The notes beneath the pieces were generated by a model. That model saw only the letters and a program-made list of their open reading frames with translations, did no database searches and was not told the DNA's origin. From contig NZ_CP022364.1 of assembly GCF_003119115.1 (NCBI RefSeq), forward strand, positions 1,998,001-2,062,000: a stretch of DNA of 64,000 nt, read 5' to 3'. Both the position numbers and the translations under genes were made by a program. The DNA is from Azospirillum sp. TSH58 (GTDB lineage: Bacteria > Pseudomonadota > Alphaproteobacteria > Azospirillales > Azospirillaceae). Shown one piece after another: positions 1-7,735 of the stretch; positions within the stretch are counted from its first letter, which is position 1, and each line of letters opens with the position of its first letter.

Positions 1-146
1 AAGGCGTCGTAGAGGTCCTTGTCCACATCGTAATGGCGCGCGGAGTAGATGTTCACCTCAGCGGCGCTGGCGAGGCCGGTCATGGCCAGCAGCGTCGCGG
101 CGAAGGTGGCGGCAAACACGCCGCGCGATCCGATGTGCATCCTCAT
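1..146 (-). CDS. Iron(III) ABC transporter substrate-binding protein, N-terminus only (window edge)
   Basis: Only the first 48 or so residues are inside the window. They begin MRMHIGSRG, run through a hydrophobic signal segment (FAATFAATLLAMTGLASA) and reach a likely signal-peptidase site ASA-AE. The mature protein then opens with EVNIYSARHYDVDKDLYDAF. That opening is typical of FbpA/FutA/AfuA-type periplasmic ferric-iron binding proteins, where early Tyr and His residues help bind iron. The ATG at 144-146 or the one at 138-140 could be the start. A Fur-like box lies about 95 bases upstream, which fits an iron-repressed uptake gene. The family call rests on a short stretch. Confidence 0.75.
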   Translation of the reverse strand, partial: MRMHIGSRGVFAATFAATLLAMTGLASAAEVNIYSARHYDVDKDLYDA

Positions 147-238
147 GACTCCCGAATTCTTGTCGGTTCACGCCCGCAATTGCGAGGCGTTCTCATGCGC
201 CGACTTGAGCATTCAGGGGGCAGGGTGTCAAGCGTGAA

Positions 239-253
239 TGATAACCGTTCTCA
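239..253. promoter_or_regulatory. Fur-like iron box upstream of the iron-binding protein
   Basis: The sequence TGATAAC-C-GTTCTCA matches the 7-1-7 inverted-repeat Fur consensus (TGATAAT-N-ATTATCA) at 11 of 14 positions. It sits in a locally AT-rich patch within an otherwise GC-rich region, between the divergent iron-binding protein gene and the exported-protein gene at 419. Regulation of the iron-binding gene by Fur (or Irr/RirA, used by many alphaproteobacteria) is inferred from position and function. Confidence 0.55.
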
Positions 254-418
254 ATATTCAAAAAGGATGCGGAGCGGGACGATCATCCGGGACTAAGACG
301 CCAACCAAAGGTGTAAAGGCTTGTTCGTCTTTGGGGTATGCCTATAATCCGTTCGCGGTGCCCGCCGTCGGGCGGGATCACGAGCGGCCGATCGGGACGA
401 CAGATGGGGAGCGTCAGG

Positions 419-931
419 ATGCGTTGGACAGGTCTCTTCGCTTTTGGTGCGGCGCTGCTGTCCGCGCTGGCCGTTACGCCGGCCTCCGCCGTCGATTTCT
501 CCAAATCCGCCGCCGAGTACGGCCCGGAGGGCGCCTGGACCAGCCGCTGCGAGATCGACCGCATGACCGACACCAAGGTCTGCCGGCTGATGAACTACCG
601 GCTGTTCGACGACGGCAAGGAAGTCGGCTTCGTGGCGCTGAGCGTCATCCCGACCGGCAACGATTACCACCTGTTCCTGACGACCAGCCAGGGCATGATC
701 GACAACTGCGCCATCCGCGTCGACCGCCAGCCGCGCATTGAGACGCAGATCGCCACGCTGAACATGTGCATGTTCCCGAACTTCGTGTCGGGCCGCGTGG
801 TCGACCAGTTCCGCAACGGCTCCACGGTGCTGGTCCGCGTGAACTTCCTGCGCGCCGGCAAGCGCGACATCGACTTCCCGCTGAACGGCTTCTCGCGCAA
901 CTTCGAAGAGATGCAGCGCAGCCTGCAGTGA
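419..931 (+). CDS. Exported protein, possibly IalB-like
   Basis: This 170-residue protein starts at MRWTGLFAFG, chosen over an upstream in-frame ATG at 338 because a clear signal peptide begins here and ends at PASA-VDF. The mature part has a WTSRC opening, two early cysteines about a dozen residues apart and a second pair (DNC and MCMF) further on, so disulfides are likely. The pattern W-x-x-x-C followed by C-R-x-x recalls the IalB (invasion-associated locus B) periplasmic family of alphaproteobacteria, but that is a weak resemblance. A hairpin terminator follows the stop. The gene stands alone between the iron-binding gene and cobT. Confidence 0.7.
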   Translation: MRWTGLFAFGAALLSALAVTPASAVDFSKSAAEYGPEGAWTSRCEIDRMTDTKVCRLMNYRLFDDGKEVGFVALSVIPTGNDYHLFLTTSQGMIDNCAIRVDRQPRIETQIATLNMCMFPNFVSGRVVDQFRNGSTVLVRVNFLRAGKRDIDFPLNGFSRNFEEMQRSLQ

Positions 932-958
932 CCGGACGAACCGGACGGCATCAGTGAA

Positions 959-984
959 AACGGCGCGGAGTGATCCGCGCCGTT
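959..984. terminator. Bidirectional hairpin terminator
   Basis: A perfect 11-bp stem AACGGCGCGGA / TCCGCGCCGTT closes a GTGA loop, with A-rich sequence before it and T-rich sequence after it. It lies between the converging ends of the exported-protein gene and cobT, so it can serve both strands. Confidence 0.8.
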
Positions 985-1009
985 GTCGTTTTCGGGCTTC
1001 CTGTCGGCC

Positions 1010-2875
1010 TCACCGCCAGCCGGTGCGGCCCCGGCGGTCGTCCTCGTCGAACAGCTCGGCCAGCTTGTTCATCATGGTGCCGCCCAGCTGCTCGGCGTCC
1101 ACGATGGTGACGGCGCGGCGGTAGTAGCGGGTCACGTCGTGGCCGATGCCGATGGCCACCAGCTCCACCGGCGAGCGGGTCTCGATGTACTCGATCACCT
1201 GCCGCAGGTGCCGCTCCAGATAGTTGCCGGCGTTGACCGACAGGGTCGAATCGTCCACCGGCGCGCCGTCGGAGATGACCATCAGGATCCGCCGCTGCTC
1301 GGGCCGCCCGATCAGGCGGTTGTGCGCCCACATCAGCGCCTCGCCGTCGATGTTCTCCTTCAGGATGCCTTCGCGCAGCATCAGGCCGAGATTCTTGCGG
1401 GCGCGGCGCCAGGGCTGGTCGGCGTCCTTGTAGATGATGTGGCGCAGGTCGTTCAGGCGGCCCGGGTTGGCGGGCTTGCCGGAGGCGATCCAATGCTCGC
1501 GCGCCTGTCCGCCCTTCCAGGCGCGGGTGGTGAAGCCCAGCACCTCCACCTTCACCGCGCAGCGCTCCAGCGTGCGGGCCAGGATGTCGGCGCTCATCGC
1601 GGCGATGGAGATCGGCCGCCCGCGCATCGAGCCGGAGTTGTCGATCAGCAGCGACACCACCGTGTCGCGGAAGTCCATCTCCTTCTCCTTCTTGAAGGAG
1701 AGGGGAAGGACCGGGTTCACGACGATGCGGGCGAGACGGGCGGCGTCGAGGATGCCGTCGTCGAGATCGAACTCCCAGGACCGCTGCTGCTTGGCCAGGA
1801 GGCGGCGCTGCAGGCGGTTGGCGAGCTTGGAGATCACCCCCTGGAGATGGACGAGCTGCTGGTCCAGCATGTGGCGCAGCCGGGTCAGCTCCTCCGGGTC
1901 GCACAGCTCGGCGGCGTCGACCACCTCGTCGAAGCGGGTTGTGAAGGGCTTGTAGGCGTTGGGGTCGGGCTCGTTGCGGCCGCGCGCCTCCGGGCGCCAG
2001 GGCTGGCCGGGGCCGGCGGGCTCCTCCGCCCCTTCGCCCTGGCCCATCTCGGTGTCGCCCTCCTCGCCGGTGCCCTCCTCGGCCTGCTCGCCCTGGTCGG
2101 ACTCCTGGGTCTCCTGCGAGGTCATCGATTCGGCTTGGCTCTGGGTGTCGTCCTCACCCTGGGTCTGGCCCTTGTTCGGCTCGTTCTCGTTCTCGCCGGA
2201 GTCGCGCTCGTCCTCCTCCGGCTCCTGCGGCTCGTCGGGGTCGTTGCCGACCTCCATGTCCAGCTCGGTCAGCAGCTTGCGCACGGCGCGGGCGTAGGCG
2301 TCCTGATCGGCCATGTGGCCGGCGAGCCCGTGCAGGTCCTTGCCCAGCCGCTCCTCGATCCAGCCGCGCCACAGGCTGACCGCGTGCTCGGCGGCGGGGG
2401 GCGGGGCGGCTCCGGTCATCGCCTCGCGGGCGATCAGGCGCAGCACCTCGGGCAGGGGGACCTGCTCGCGCTCCTCCAGCCGCTCGAAGCCCTGCTTGTG
2501 GTAGCGCTCGTCCAGCGCCGCCTCCAGGTTGGCGGCGACGCCGGGCATGTGGCTGGCGCCCAGCGCCTCGCAGCGGGCCTGCTCCAGCGCGTCGTAGGCG
2601 GCGCGGGCGCTGTCGCCCAGCGGCATGCGCTGGAGATGGATGGCGTTGTCGTGGAAGCGCAGCCGCAGCGACACGGCGTCCGCGGCGCCGCGCAGCGTGG
2701 CGACGTCGTGCGGGTTCAGGTCGCGCGCCGGGGTGGGGATGCGCACGCGCAGGCCGGCGACGCCGGGCGGCTCGGTGGAGAAGCCCACCTGCACGTCGGC
2801 CCGGCGGGAGAGGGCCCGCACCGCGGCGGCGGTGGAGCGCTTGAAGGCCTCGACGGGGTTTTCACGGTCGGTCAT
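1010..2875 (-). CDS. cobT: Aerobic cobaltochelatase subunit CobT
   Basis: This is the 621-residue large subunit of the CobN-CobS-CobT chelatase, which inserts cobalt into hydrogenobyrinic acid a,c-diamide in the aerobic cobalamin pathway. It has an N-terminal helical part, a very acidic Glu/Asp/Gln-rich linker at about residues 200-290, and a C-terminal von Willebrand A domain. The MIDAS motif DNSGSM is at about residue 412. Length and layout are normal for CobT. Transcription comes from cobS upstream, but a GxxExxY gene and its repeat flanks now sit between cobS and cobT. This cobT is unrelated to the phosphoribosyltransferase that is also called CobT in enteric bacteria. Confidence 0.95.
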   Translation of the reverse strand: MTDRENPVEAFKRSTAAAVRALSRRADVQVGFSTEPPGVAGLRVRIPTPARDLNPHDVATLRGAADAVSLRLRFHDNAIHLQRMPLGDSARAAYDALEQARCEALGASHMPGVAANLEAALDERYHKQGFERLEEREQVPLPEVLRLIAREAMTGAAPPPAAEHAVSLWRGWIEERLGKDLHGLAGHMADQDAYARAVRKLLTELDMEVGNDPDEPQEPEEDERDSGENENEPNKGQTQGEDDTQSQAESMTSQETQESDQGEQAEEGTGEEGDTEMGQGEGAEEPAGPGQPWRPEARGRNEPDPNAYKPFTTRFDEVVDAAELCDPEELTRLRHMLDQQLVHLQGVISKLANRLQRRLLAKQQRSWEFDLDDGILDAARLARIVVNPVLPLSFKKEKEMDFRDTVVSLLIDNSGSMRGRPISIAAMSADILARTLERCAVKVEVLGFTTRAWKGGQAREHWIASGKPANPGRLNDLRHIIYKDADQPWRRARKNLGLMLREGILKENIDGEALMWAHNRLIGRPEQRRILMVISDGAPVDDSTLSVNAGNYLERHLRQVIEYIETRSPVELVAIGIGHDVTRYYRRAVTIVDAEQLGGTMMNKLAELFDEDDRRGRTGWR

Positions 2876-2922
2876 GGCGGGCTGTCTTGAGTCTGCGTCC
2901 GGCGGTCGTCGGACAAGATTGA

Positions 2923-2957
2923 CACGGATTTCACGGACGAAGCACGGATTTCACGGA
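2923..2957. repeat. Tandem pair of 15-bp repeats, left flank of the GxxExxY gene
   Basis: Two copies of CACGGATTTCACGGA start 20 bases apart (2923-2937 and 2943-2957). The same unit recurs in inverted orientation at 3348-3383 on the other side of the GxxExxY gene, so the two pairs bracket the gene as inverted flanks. Confidence 0.85.
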
Positions 2958-2967
2958 TGTTCCCCCG

Positions 2968-3348
2968 TTACGGCAGGACACGGGCGAAGGTCAGGCTGGA
3001 ACAGCCGAAATTGAACAACAGGCCGACCGGCAATCCGCTGGCGCGAAGATAATTGATGACCTGCCGTTTGTGCGGCTGCGCCAGCGCATCGGCGACCTTC
3101 AGCTCGACGATGACGCGGCGCGCCACCACGATGTCGGCGAAGTAGGTGCCGACGTTCGAGCCTTTGTAGCCGATCTGGAATGGAACCTCCTGTTCCGCAT
3201 CCAGGCCGCGCTCGCGAAGTTCACAGAGAAGGGCCTTCTTGTAGACGGCCTCGACGAACCCTTGGCCGAGCGTGTTGAAGACCTCGAAGGCGGCTCCAAT
3301 GATGTGCTCGGTCAAGGCGTCCAGGTCGCGGTCGAGAGTGACCCTCAT
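2968..3348 (-). CDS. GxxExxY family protein (PD-(D/E)XK nuclease-like)
   Basis: This 126-residue protein carries the family signature G30-V-E33-A-V-Y36 in LGQGFVEAVYKKAL. Nuclease-fold residues follow: ADIVV, then VIVELKV, which is the D...ExK pattern of PD-(D/E)XK enzymes. No biochemical role is established for the family to my knowledge. Its ATG (3346-3348) is built from the edge of the flanking repeat (CACGGATG). It lies in the same orientation inside the cobS-cobT unit, where a gene of this kind is not expected, and the repeat pairs on both sides suggest a mobile cassette. Function is unknown. Confidence 0.88.
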   Translation of the reverse strand: MRVTLDRDLDALTEHIIGAAFEVFNTLGQGFVEAVYKKALLCELRERGLDAEQEVPFQIGYKGSNVGTYFADIVVARRVIVELKVADALAQPHKRQVINYLRASGLPVGLLFNFGCSSLTFARVLP

Positions 3349-3383
3349 CCGTGAAATCCGTGCTCAGATCCGTGAAATCCGTG
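3348..3383. repeat. Inverted tandem pair of 15-bp repeats, right flank of the GxxExxY gene
   Basis: Two copies of TCCGTGAAATCCGTG lie at 3348-3362 and 3369-3383. They are the exact reverse complement of the copies at 2923-2957. The first copy touches the start codon of the GxxExxY gene. Confidence 0.85.
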
Positions 3384-3432
3384 TTGTCCTGTTGCCGGGG
3401 AGGCTGCGGGTCCGGGGGACGGGGCGCCCCCG

Positions 3433-4437
3433 TCACACCAGGTTCGCCTGCACCCCCGTCTCCGGCAGTTCGGTGCCGAAGCAACGCTGGTAGTATTCGG
3501 CGACGGTCGGCCGCTCCACCTCGTCGCACTTGTTCAGGAAGGTGATCCGGAACGCGAAGGCGATGTCGTTGAAGATGTTGGCGTTCTGCGCCCAGGTGAT
3601 GACCGTGCGCGGGCTCATCACGGTGGAGATGTCGCCGTTGATGAAGCCGGCGCGGGTCAGGTCGGCCAGGCGCACCATTGACGCCACGGTCTTGCGGCCG
3701 GCCTCGCTGTCGTACTCCGGCACCTTCGAGGCGACGATCTTCACCTCGGCGTCCACCGGCAGGTAGTTCAGCGTCGCCACGATGTTCCAGCGGTCCATCT
3801 GGCCCTGGTTGATCTGCTGCGTGCCGTGGTAGAGGCCGGTGGTGTCGCCCAGGCCGACGGTGTTCGCGGTGGCGAACAGGCGGAAGGCCGGGTGCGGGCG
3901 GATGACGCGGTTCTGGTCGAGCAGGGTCAGCTTGCCTTCCACCTCCAGCACGCGCTGGATCACGAACATCACGTCGGGACGGCCCGCGTCATACTCGTCG
4001 AAGACCAGCGCGCAGGCGTGCTGCAGCGCCCAGGGCAGGATGCCTTCGCGGTATTCCGTCACCTGCACGCCGTCGCGCAGGACGATGGCGTCCTTGCCCA
4101 TCAGGTCGATGCGGCTGATGTGGCTGTCCAGGTTGATGCGGATGCAGGGCCAGTTCAGGCGCGCGGCCACCTGTTCGATGTGGGTGGACTTGCCGGTCCC
4201 GTGATAGCCCTGGACCATGACGCGACGGTTGTAGGCGAAGCCAGCCAGGATCGCGAGCGTCGTGTCGCGATCGAAGCGGTAGGCTTCGTCGATGTCCGGC
4301 ACATGCTCCGTGCGCTGGCTGAAGGCCGGCACCTGCATGTCGCTGTCGATGCCGAACACTTGACGCACCGACAGGGTGATGTCGGGAACGTGATCGAACA
4401 GGGCCGAGCTGGCCTGGGTGGCTCCTTGAGAAGGCAT
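3433..4437 (-). CDS. cobS: Aerobic cobaltochelatase AAA+ ATPase subunit CobS
   Basis: This is the 334-residue AAA+ motor of the cobaltochelatase, which forms rings with CobT to drive cobalt insertion by CobN. Walker A is GYHGTGKST at residues 77-85 and Walker B is ALVFDEYD at 143-150, followed by a sensor-type segment FATANT. The stop is separated from cobT by the GxxExxY cassette (about 560 bases), whereas these two genes are usually adjacent. Upstream, on the same strand, is a J-domain protein, also usual next to cobS in alphaproteobacteria. No B12 riboswitch motif is visible upstream. Confidence 0.95.
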   Translation of the reverse strand: MPSQGATQASSALFDHVPDITLSVRQVFGIDSDMQVPAFSQRTEHVPDIDEAYRFDRDTTLAILAGFAYNRRVMVQGYHGTGKSTHIEQVAARLNWPCIRINLDSHISRIDLMGKDAIVLRDGVQVTEYREGILPWALQHACALVFDEYDAGRPDVMFVIQRVLEVEGKLTLLDQNRVIRPHPAFRLFATANTVGLGDTTGLYHGTQQINQGQMDRWNIVATLNYLPVDAEVKIVASKVPEYDSEAGRKTVASMVRLADLTRAGFINGDISTVMSPRTVITWAQNANIFNDIAFAFRITFLNKCDEVERPTVAEYYQRCFGTELPETGVQANLV

Positions 4438-4510
4438 GGGAGGTTCTTATCGTTCCAACGTGTCTGTTGTCGGGGCCGCCCGGCCATTCTGGTCCGGCCA
4501 ACCGTCGGGG

Positions 4511-5095
4511 TTACGCACCATAGCAGGCTTTCAGCGTGTTGTAGGCCTGATTGATCTCCTTCAACTTTTCTTCGGCCGCCTTGTCCCCGCCGTTGGCGTC
4601 GGGATGATGGATTTTCACAAGCTCGCGGTAGCGCGCCTTGATGCGCGGGAAATCCACCGGCGGGGCGAGGTCGAGGACGAGCAGAGCCTCCTCCTCCACG
4701 TTGCGGGCGGCCTGGCGGCGCTGCTTGCCCTCCTCGGACTGGTCCTTGCCGGCCTCGCGCCCGAACTCGAAGCTGAAGCCGTGCATCGCGCGGTCGCGCA
4801 GGAACTTCTCCTGCACCCCCCAGAAGCCGAGCGGCCAGCTCGGCCGCTGCCACGTGGTGTCGCGGCGGACCTCAGCCTCGATCTGCTCGGGCTTCATGCC
4901 GGCGTAATAGTCCCAGGCGCGGTTGTATTCGCGCACATGGTCCAGGCAGAACCAGTAGTAGTCGTTGAGCTGCCGGCGGCTCTTCGGCGCCCGGTACTCG
5001 CCCTCGCCGGCACAGCCCGGATGATCGCAGGCGCGCACGGCGGTGCGCGGCTGGTCGTAGCGGCTGAAGTCGTAGCGGGTGCGTGGCTTGCTCAT
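4511..5095 (-). CDS. J-domain (DnaJ-like) protein with a putative N-terminal zinc site
   Basis: This 194-residue protein has its J domain at the C-terminus, the reverse of classical DnaJ. The HPD tripeptide that stimulates DnaK is at residues 164-166 ([11 protein letters not shown]). The N-terminal part has C-x4-C (CDHPGC) and, about 25 residues later, C-x2-H (CLDH), a plausible zinc-binding set. I chose the ATG at 5093-5095 ([10 protein letters not shown]) because the family normally starts there; an in-frame upstream extension has no such support. It lies just upstream of cobS on the same strand and diverges from bolA. A role in folding of the chelatase is a guess from position only. Confidence 0.85.
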   Translation of the reverse strand: MSKPRTRYDFSRYDQPRTAVRACDHPGCAGEGEYRAPKSRRQLNDYYWFCLDHVREYNRAWDYYAGMKPEQIEAEVRRDTTWQRPSWPLGFWGVQEKFLRDRAMHGFSFEFGREAGKDQSEEGKQRRQAARNVEEEALLVLDLAPPVDFPRIKARYRELVKIHHPDANGGDKAAEEKLKEINQAYNTLKACYGA

Positions 5096-5273
5096 GTGCG
5101 AAGTATGGGAAGAGGCATCCTTTCTGGCAAGCGCACGCAAGGGGGCGGTGCCGAACTGCGGAAAATGGCCGGTCTGCGGCATTGGCGGCTTGACGGGAGC
5201 GGTGCCGCGCCGTCACCTCAACCCCAAATCCGACCCAGCCCAAACCCCCAGCCCACATCCAGTGAGGACCCCC

Positions 5274-5546
5274 ATGGAATACGCCACCCGCATGCGCCGG
5301 AAGCTGACCGACGCGCTGGCCCCCGAGCGGCTCGACATCCAGGACGACTCCGGCCGGCACGCCGGCCATGGCGGCGCCCATCCGGAAGGCGAGACGCATT
5401 TCCACGTCACCATCGTCTCCGCCGCCTTCGCCGGAAAGTCGCGCGTGGAGCGCCAGCGGCTGGTCTATGGTCTGCTGGCCCAAGAAATGGCGGAGCGTGT
5501 TCACGCTCTCGGCCTGACCACACTGACCCCCGAAGAGGCTCGCTGA
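5274..5546 (+). CDS. bolA: BolA family protein
   Basis: This 90-residue protein has the BolA fold signature: ETHFHVTIVSAAFAGKS, then RQRLVYGLL and the end motif RVHALGL. BolA proteins partner monothiol glutaredoxins in handling [2Fe-2S] clusters and act in envelope and stress physiology. The start is ATG 5274-5276 with AGTGAGG upstream at a suitable distance. It diverges from the J-domain gene, with 178 bases between the two starts holding both promoters. The histidine-rich piece GRHAGHGGAHPEG sits in the loop before the conserved strand. Confidence 0.92.
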   Translation: MEYATRMRRKLTDALAPERLDIQDDSGRHAGHGGAHPEGETHFHVTIVSAAFAGKSRVERQRLVYGLLAQEMAERVHALGLTTLTPEEAR

Positions 5547-5599
5547 CAGCAACGCCGACAAGAACGCCCGGCCGCCGCCCGTGCAGCAAGGGAAAAGTG

Positions 5600-5730
5600 C
5601 CACCTGCAAATGCATACATATGCATGCAACTACTAGAGGTTCTTTTCCGTCTTCAAACATAATTGGAGTGCTGCCGTGGTTGCAATTCTCGCTGTATTTA
5701 GTAGAGTGCAGCGCATGCAACCAATCAATG
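5600..5730. promoter_or_regulatory. AT-rich control region upstream of the RHH regulator
   Basis: This stretch is clearly poorer in GC than its surroundings. It holds overlapping palindromic words (TGCAAATGCATACATATGCATGCAA at 5605-5629 as separate short units: ATGCAT, CATATG, GCATGC). A second GCATGCAAC-like copy is near 5713. Clustered short palindromes ahead of a ribbon-helix-helix protein suggest an operator for that protein, but this is inference. Confidence 0.4.
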
Positions 5731-5788
5731 CGCCGTGGGCGATGCACTTTTCGCGCGTCGTCCGGCGGGTTCGTGGAGAGGGCGGCGT

Positions 5789-6280
5789 ATGGCGAAGCGC
5801 GGGCCGAAGAAGCGGTTAACAGTCAATCCGAACGCGTGTGTGGAACCGCTGAAGAGCATGAACATCATGATTGCCGGGCGCCGCACGAGCATGCGTCTGG
5901 AGCCGACCATGTGGGACGCTCTGGAGGACATCGCCCGCCGCGAGGGTCTGACGGTCAACGGCCTCTGCACTCTGATCAAGGACCGGCTGGACGAGCAGAT
6001 CCGGCGGCGCGGCCCGGGCGCGGACAACGCGGAGGTCACCCTGACCTCGGCGGTCCGCGTCTTCATCGCGGCCTATTTCCGCCGGGCCTGCACCGAGGAC
6101 GGCCATGTCAAGGCCGGGCATGGCGGCGGCGATCCCTTCGTCGGCACGCCCTTCGATCTGCCGCCGCTGGACGAGCTGGACCGGTCGGACAGCGCGGCCG
6201 GAACCACGGCGTCCGCGCTGCCGCCAACGGCGAAGCCGGTCGGACCCAGCGAGAATTTGCGGTCCGCGCTGGACGCGTGA
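5789..6280 (+). CDS. Ribbon-helix-helix domain protein
   Basis: This 163-residue protein begins MAKRGPKKRLTVNP, with GGAGAGG upstream. Its core, from about residue 30, is RRTSMRLEPTMWDALEDIA followed by GLTVNGLCTLIKDRL. That is a beta strand and two helices in the pattern of the alphaproteobacterial ribbon-helix-helix family (RHH_4 type). Such proteins bind DNA as dimers. The C-terminal third, after about residue 105, is Pro/Gly/Ala-rich and unremarkable. A Rho-independent terminator follows the stop, so it is probably transcribed alone. The AT-rich palindromic region upstream may be its operator. Confidence 0.85.
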   Translation: MAKRGPKKRLTVNPNACVEPLKSMNIMIAGRRTSMRLEPTMWDALEDIARREGLTVNGLCTLIKDRLDEQIRRRGPGADNAEVTLTSAVRVFIAAYFRRACTEDGHVKAGHGGGDPFVGTPFDLPPLDELDRSDSAAGTTASALPPTAKPVGPSENLRSALDA

Positions 6281-6309
6281 TGGCCTGACGGTTCCGATTC
6301 GGGAAAAGA

Positions 6310-6338
6310 AAGGGGCGCGTCCAGCGGGCGCGCCCTTT
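6310..6338 (+). terminator. Rho-independent terminator after the RHH gene
   Basis: A 10-bp stem (AAGGGGCGCG / CGCGCCCTTT with one G-U pair) with a 9-base loop ends in a short T run. A-rich sequence on the left makes it weakly bidirectional, and the DUF2889 gene ends at 6400 from the other side. Confidence 0.75.
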
Positions 6339-6399
6339 GTCATGAAAGCGGGCTTGGCCTTGTCCCGGGCGGATCGTCCCGGGTGTTGCGTCCGCCGCC

Positions 6400-7011
6400 T
6401 CAGTCCGCGGCGTCGCGCGGCCGGTCGCCGGTGTAGTGGTCGGGCCAGTTCTTCCGCACGACCTCGCCGTTGCTGTCGAAGATGTGGCAGGTGTTCAGCA
6501 GCACCGGGCGCTTGGTGCGCAGCATGTCCTCCTTGCTGCCCTCGCCGCCGCCGGCCGCCCGGGCCTTCTCGGCCTGCTCGCGCGCCAGGATGGGATAGAT
6601 GGTCTGGAAGGCGGTGGTGGCGATCGGCCCGAGAAGCTCCACCAGATGCGTGCAGCCCTGGATGCCGCCCAGCCGCTCCTTCACCGCGCGCGTCCAGCCC
6701 GGCCCGATCTTCAGCCCGACCAGCCGCTGGAAATTGGGGGTGACGGAACCGCAGGTGCGGTAGGGGCTCTTCTCCGTCACCGCCTCGACCGCATGGACGG
6801 TCAGGTCGTTGTCCACCGTCAGGCGCATCCACATGCCGTGCACCGGGTCGCCGGGCAGGATCTGGCCGCGCTGCTCGGTGTGGAAGGCGTAGCTCTTCAC
6901 GTCGGTCAGATGGCCTTCCACATCCCACAGCCCATCGGTCCGCCGATAGCCCCGGCAGGTGACTTCCCGGGTGTGGATCGGTTCGCGTGCGGCGGGCTCG
7001 GACAGCGGCAT
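6400..7011 (-). CDS. DUF2889 domain-containing protein
   Basis: This 203-residue soluble protein has the conserved features of DUF2889: REVTCRGYRRTDGLWDVEGHLTD near the start, HGMWMRLTVD in the middle and a late GPGWTRAVKERLGG-GCTHL segment. The last conserved Cys-Thr-His lies at about residue 135. The family is common in proteobacteria and has no established function that I can name. The start (MPLSEPAAREP, 7009-7011) was chosen because conserved sequence begins soon after it. It is a single gene, and the next gene upstream on the same strand (CBS protein) ends 124 bases away. Confidence 0.85.
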   Translation of the reverse strand: MPLSEPAAREPIHTREVTCRGYRRTDGLWDVEGHLTDVKSYAFHTEQRGQILPGDPVHGMWMRLTVDNDLTVHAVEAVTEKSPYRTCGSVTPNFQRLVGLKIGPGWTRAVKERLGGIQGCTHLVELLGPIATTAFQTIYPILAREQAEKARAAGGGEGSKEDMLRTKRPVLLNTCHIFDSNGEVVRKNWPDHYTGDRPRDAAD

Positions 7012-7135
7012 GGGACTCTCTGACGTTCGGCCTAGTTCGGACGGCCGGGTTGTTGGGGCGTATCCTGGAATATCGGTGGGGCCAGCGTTCAGGTCAAGCC
7101 GGCTCCACCGCATTGCAGCATTACGCGTCCCGTGG

Positions 7136-7621
7136 TTACGGAGGAGCGCTGGCGGAGTAGTTCGACCCGAAGATGAAGGCCTCGCGGTCGCGGATCTCAT
7201 CCTCCAGATGGGCGCGGACCACCGCGAACAGGTCGCGGATGGAGACGATGCCCATCACCGCGCCGTCCGACTCGCCATCCGCGGTGACCGGCAGGTGGCG
7301 GTAGTGGTGGCGCTCCATCAGGTCCAGCGCCTCGTAGGCATGGGCGTCCGGCCCCAGCGTGTCGGGGGAGGCGGTCATGACCTCGGCCAGCCGGGTGGTC
7401 GCGGGATCACGGCCGGCGGCGACGACGCGGGCCGCGAGGTCGCGCTCGGTGAAAATGCCTTTGAGGGACCGGCCCCCCTTCGGCCGGTCCTGCGTGACCA
7501 GAAGGGCGGCGACGCGGCGTTCCGCCATCAGCAAGGCGGCGTCCTGGACGCTGGCGTCCGGGGGCAGGCAGACGAGTTGCTGGTCCTTGATGACGTCGGG
7601 GATGAGCTTGCGGTTCGGCAT
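7136..7621 (-). CDS. CBS-domain pair protein
   Basis: This 161-residue protein consists almost entirely of two CBS domains, at about residues 10-65 (ASVQDAALLMAERRVAALLV) and 75-145 (DAYEALDLMERHHYRHLPV, ending MGIVSIRDLFAVV). CBS pairs bind adenine nucleotides such as AMP or ATP and usually regulate partner proteins. I prefer the ATG at 7621 over the one at 7627, because the strong AGAGGGAG ribosome site is about 7 bases from the former and nearly touches the latter. The gene follows aroB on the same strand with about 114 bases between them. Confidence 0.88.
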   Translation of the reverse strand: MPNRKLIPDVIKDQQLVCLPPDASVQDAALLMAERRVAALLVTQDRPKGGRSLKGIFTERDLAARVVAAGRDPATTRLAEVMTASPDTLGPDAHAYEALDLMERHHYRHLPVTADGESDGAVMGIVSIRDLFAVVRAHLEDEIRDREAFIFGSNYSASAPP

Positions 7622-7735
7622 GTCCATTCTCCCTCTCTTGGGGCAGCGCTCCGCCGCATCTTGGACGCGAATCGGAACTGTCGTGAACTCTGACAGTTTG
7701 CTGCCCCAACGGTCAAGGGATTGTGGTGCACCGCA

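Noticed and set aside
2923..3383. Repeats around the GxxExxY gene taken as a CRISPR array
   Set aside because: Only two copies per side, spaced by 5-6 bases with no unique spacers, and inverted across the gene.
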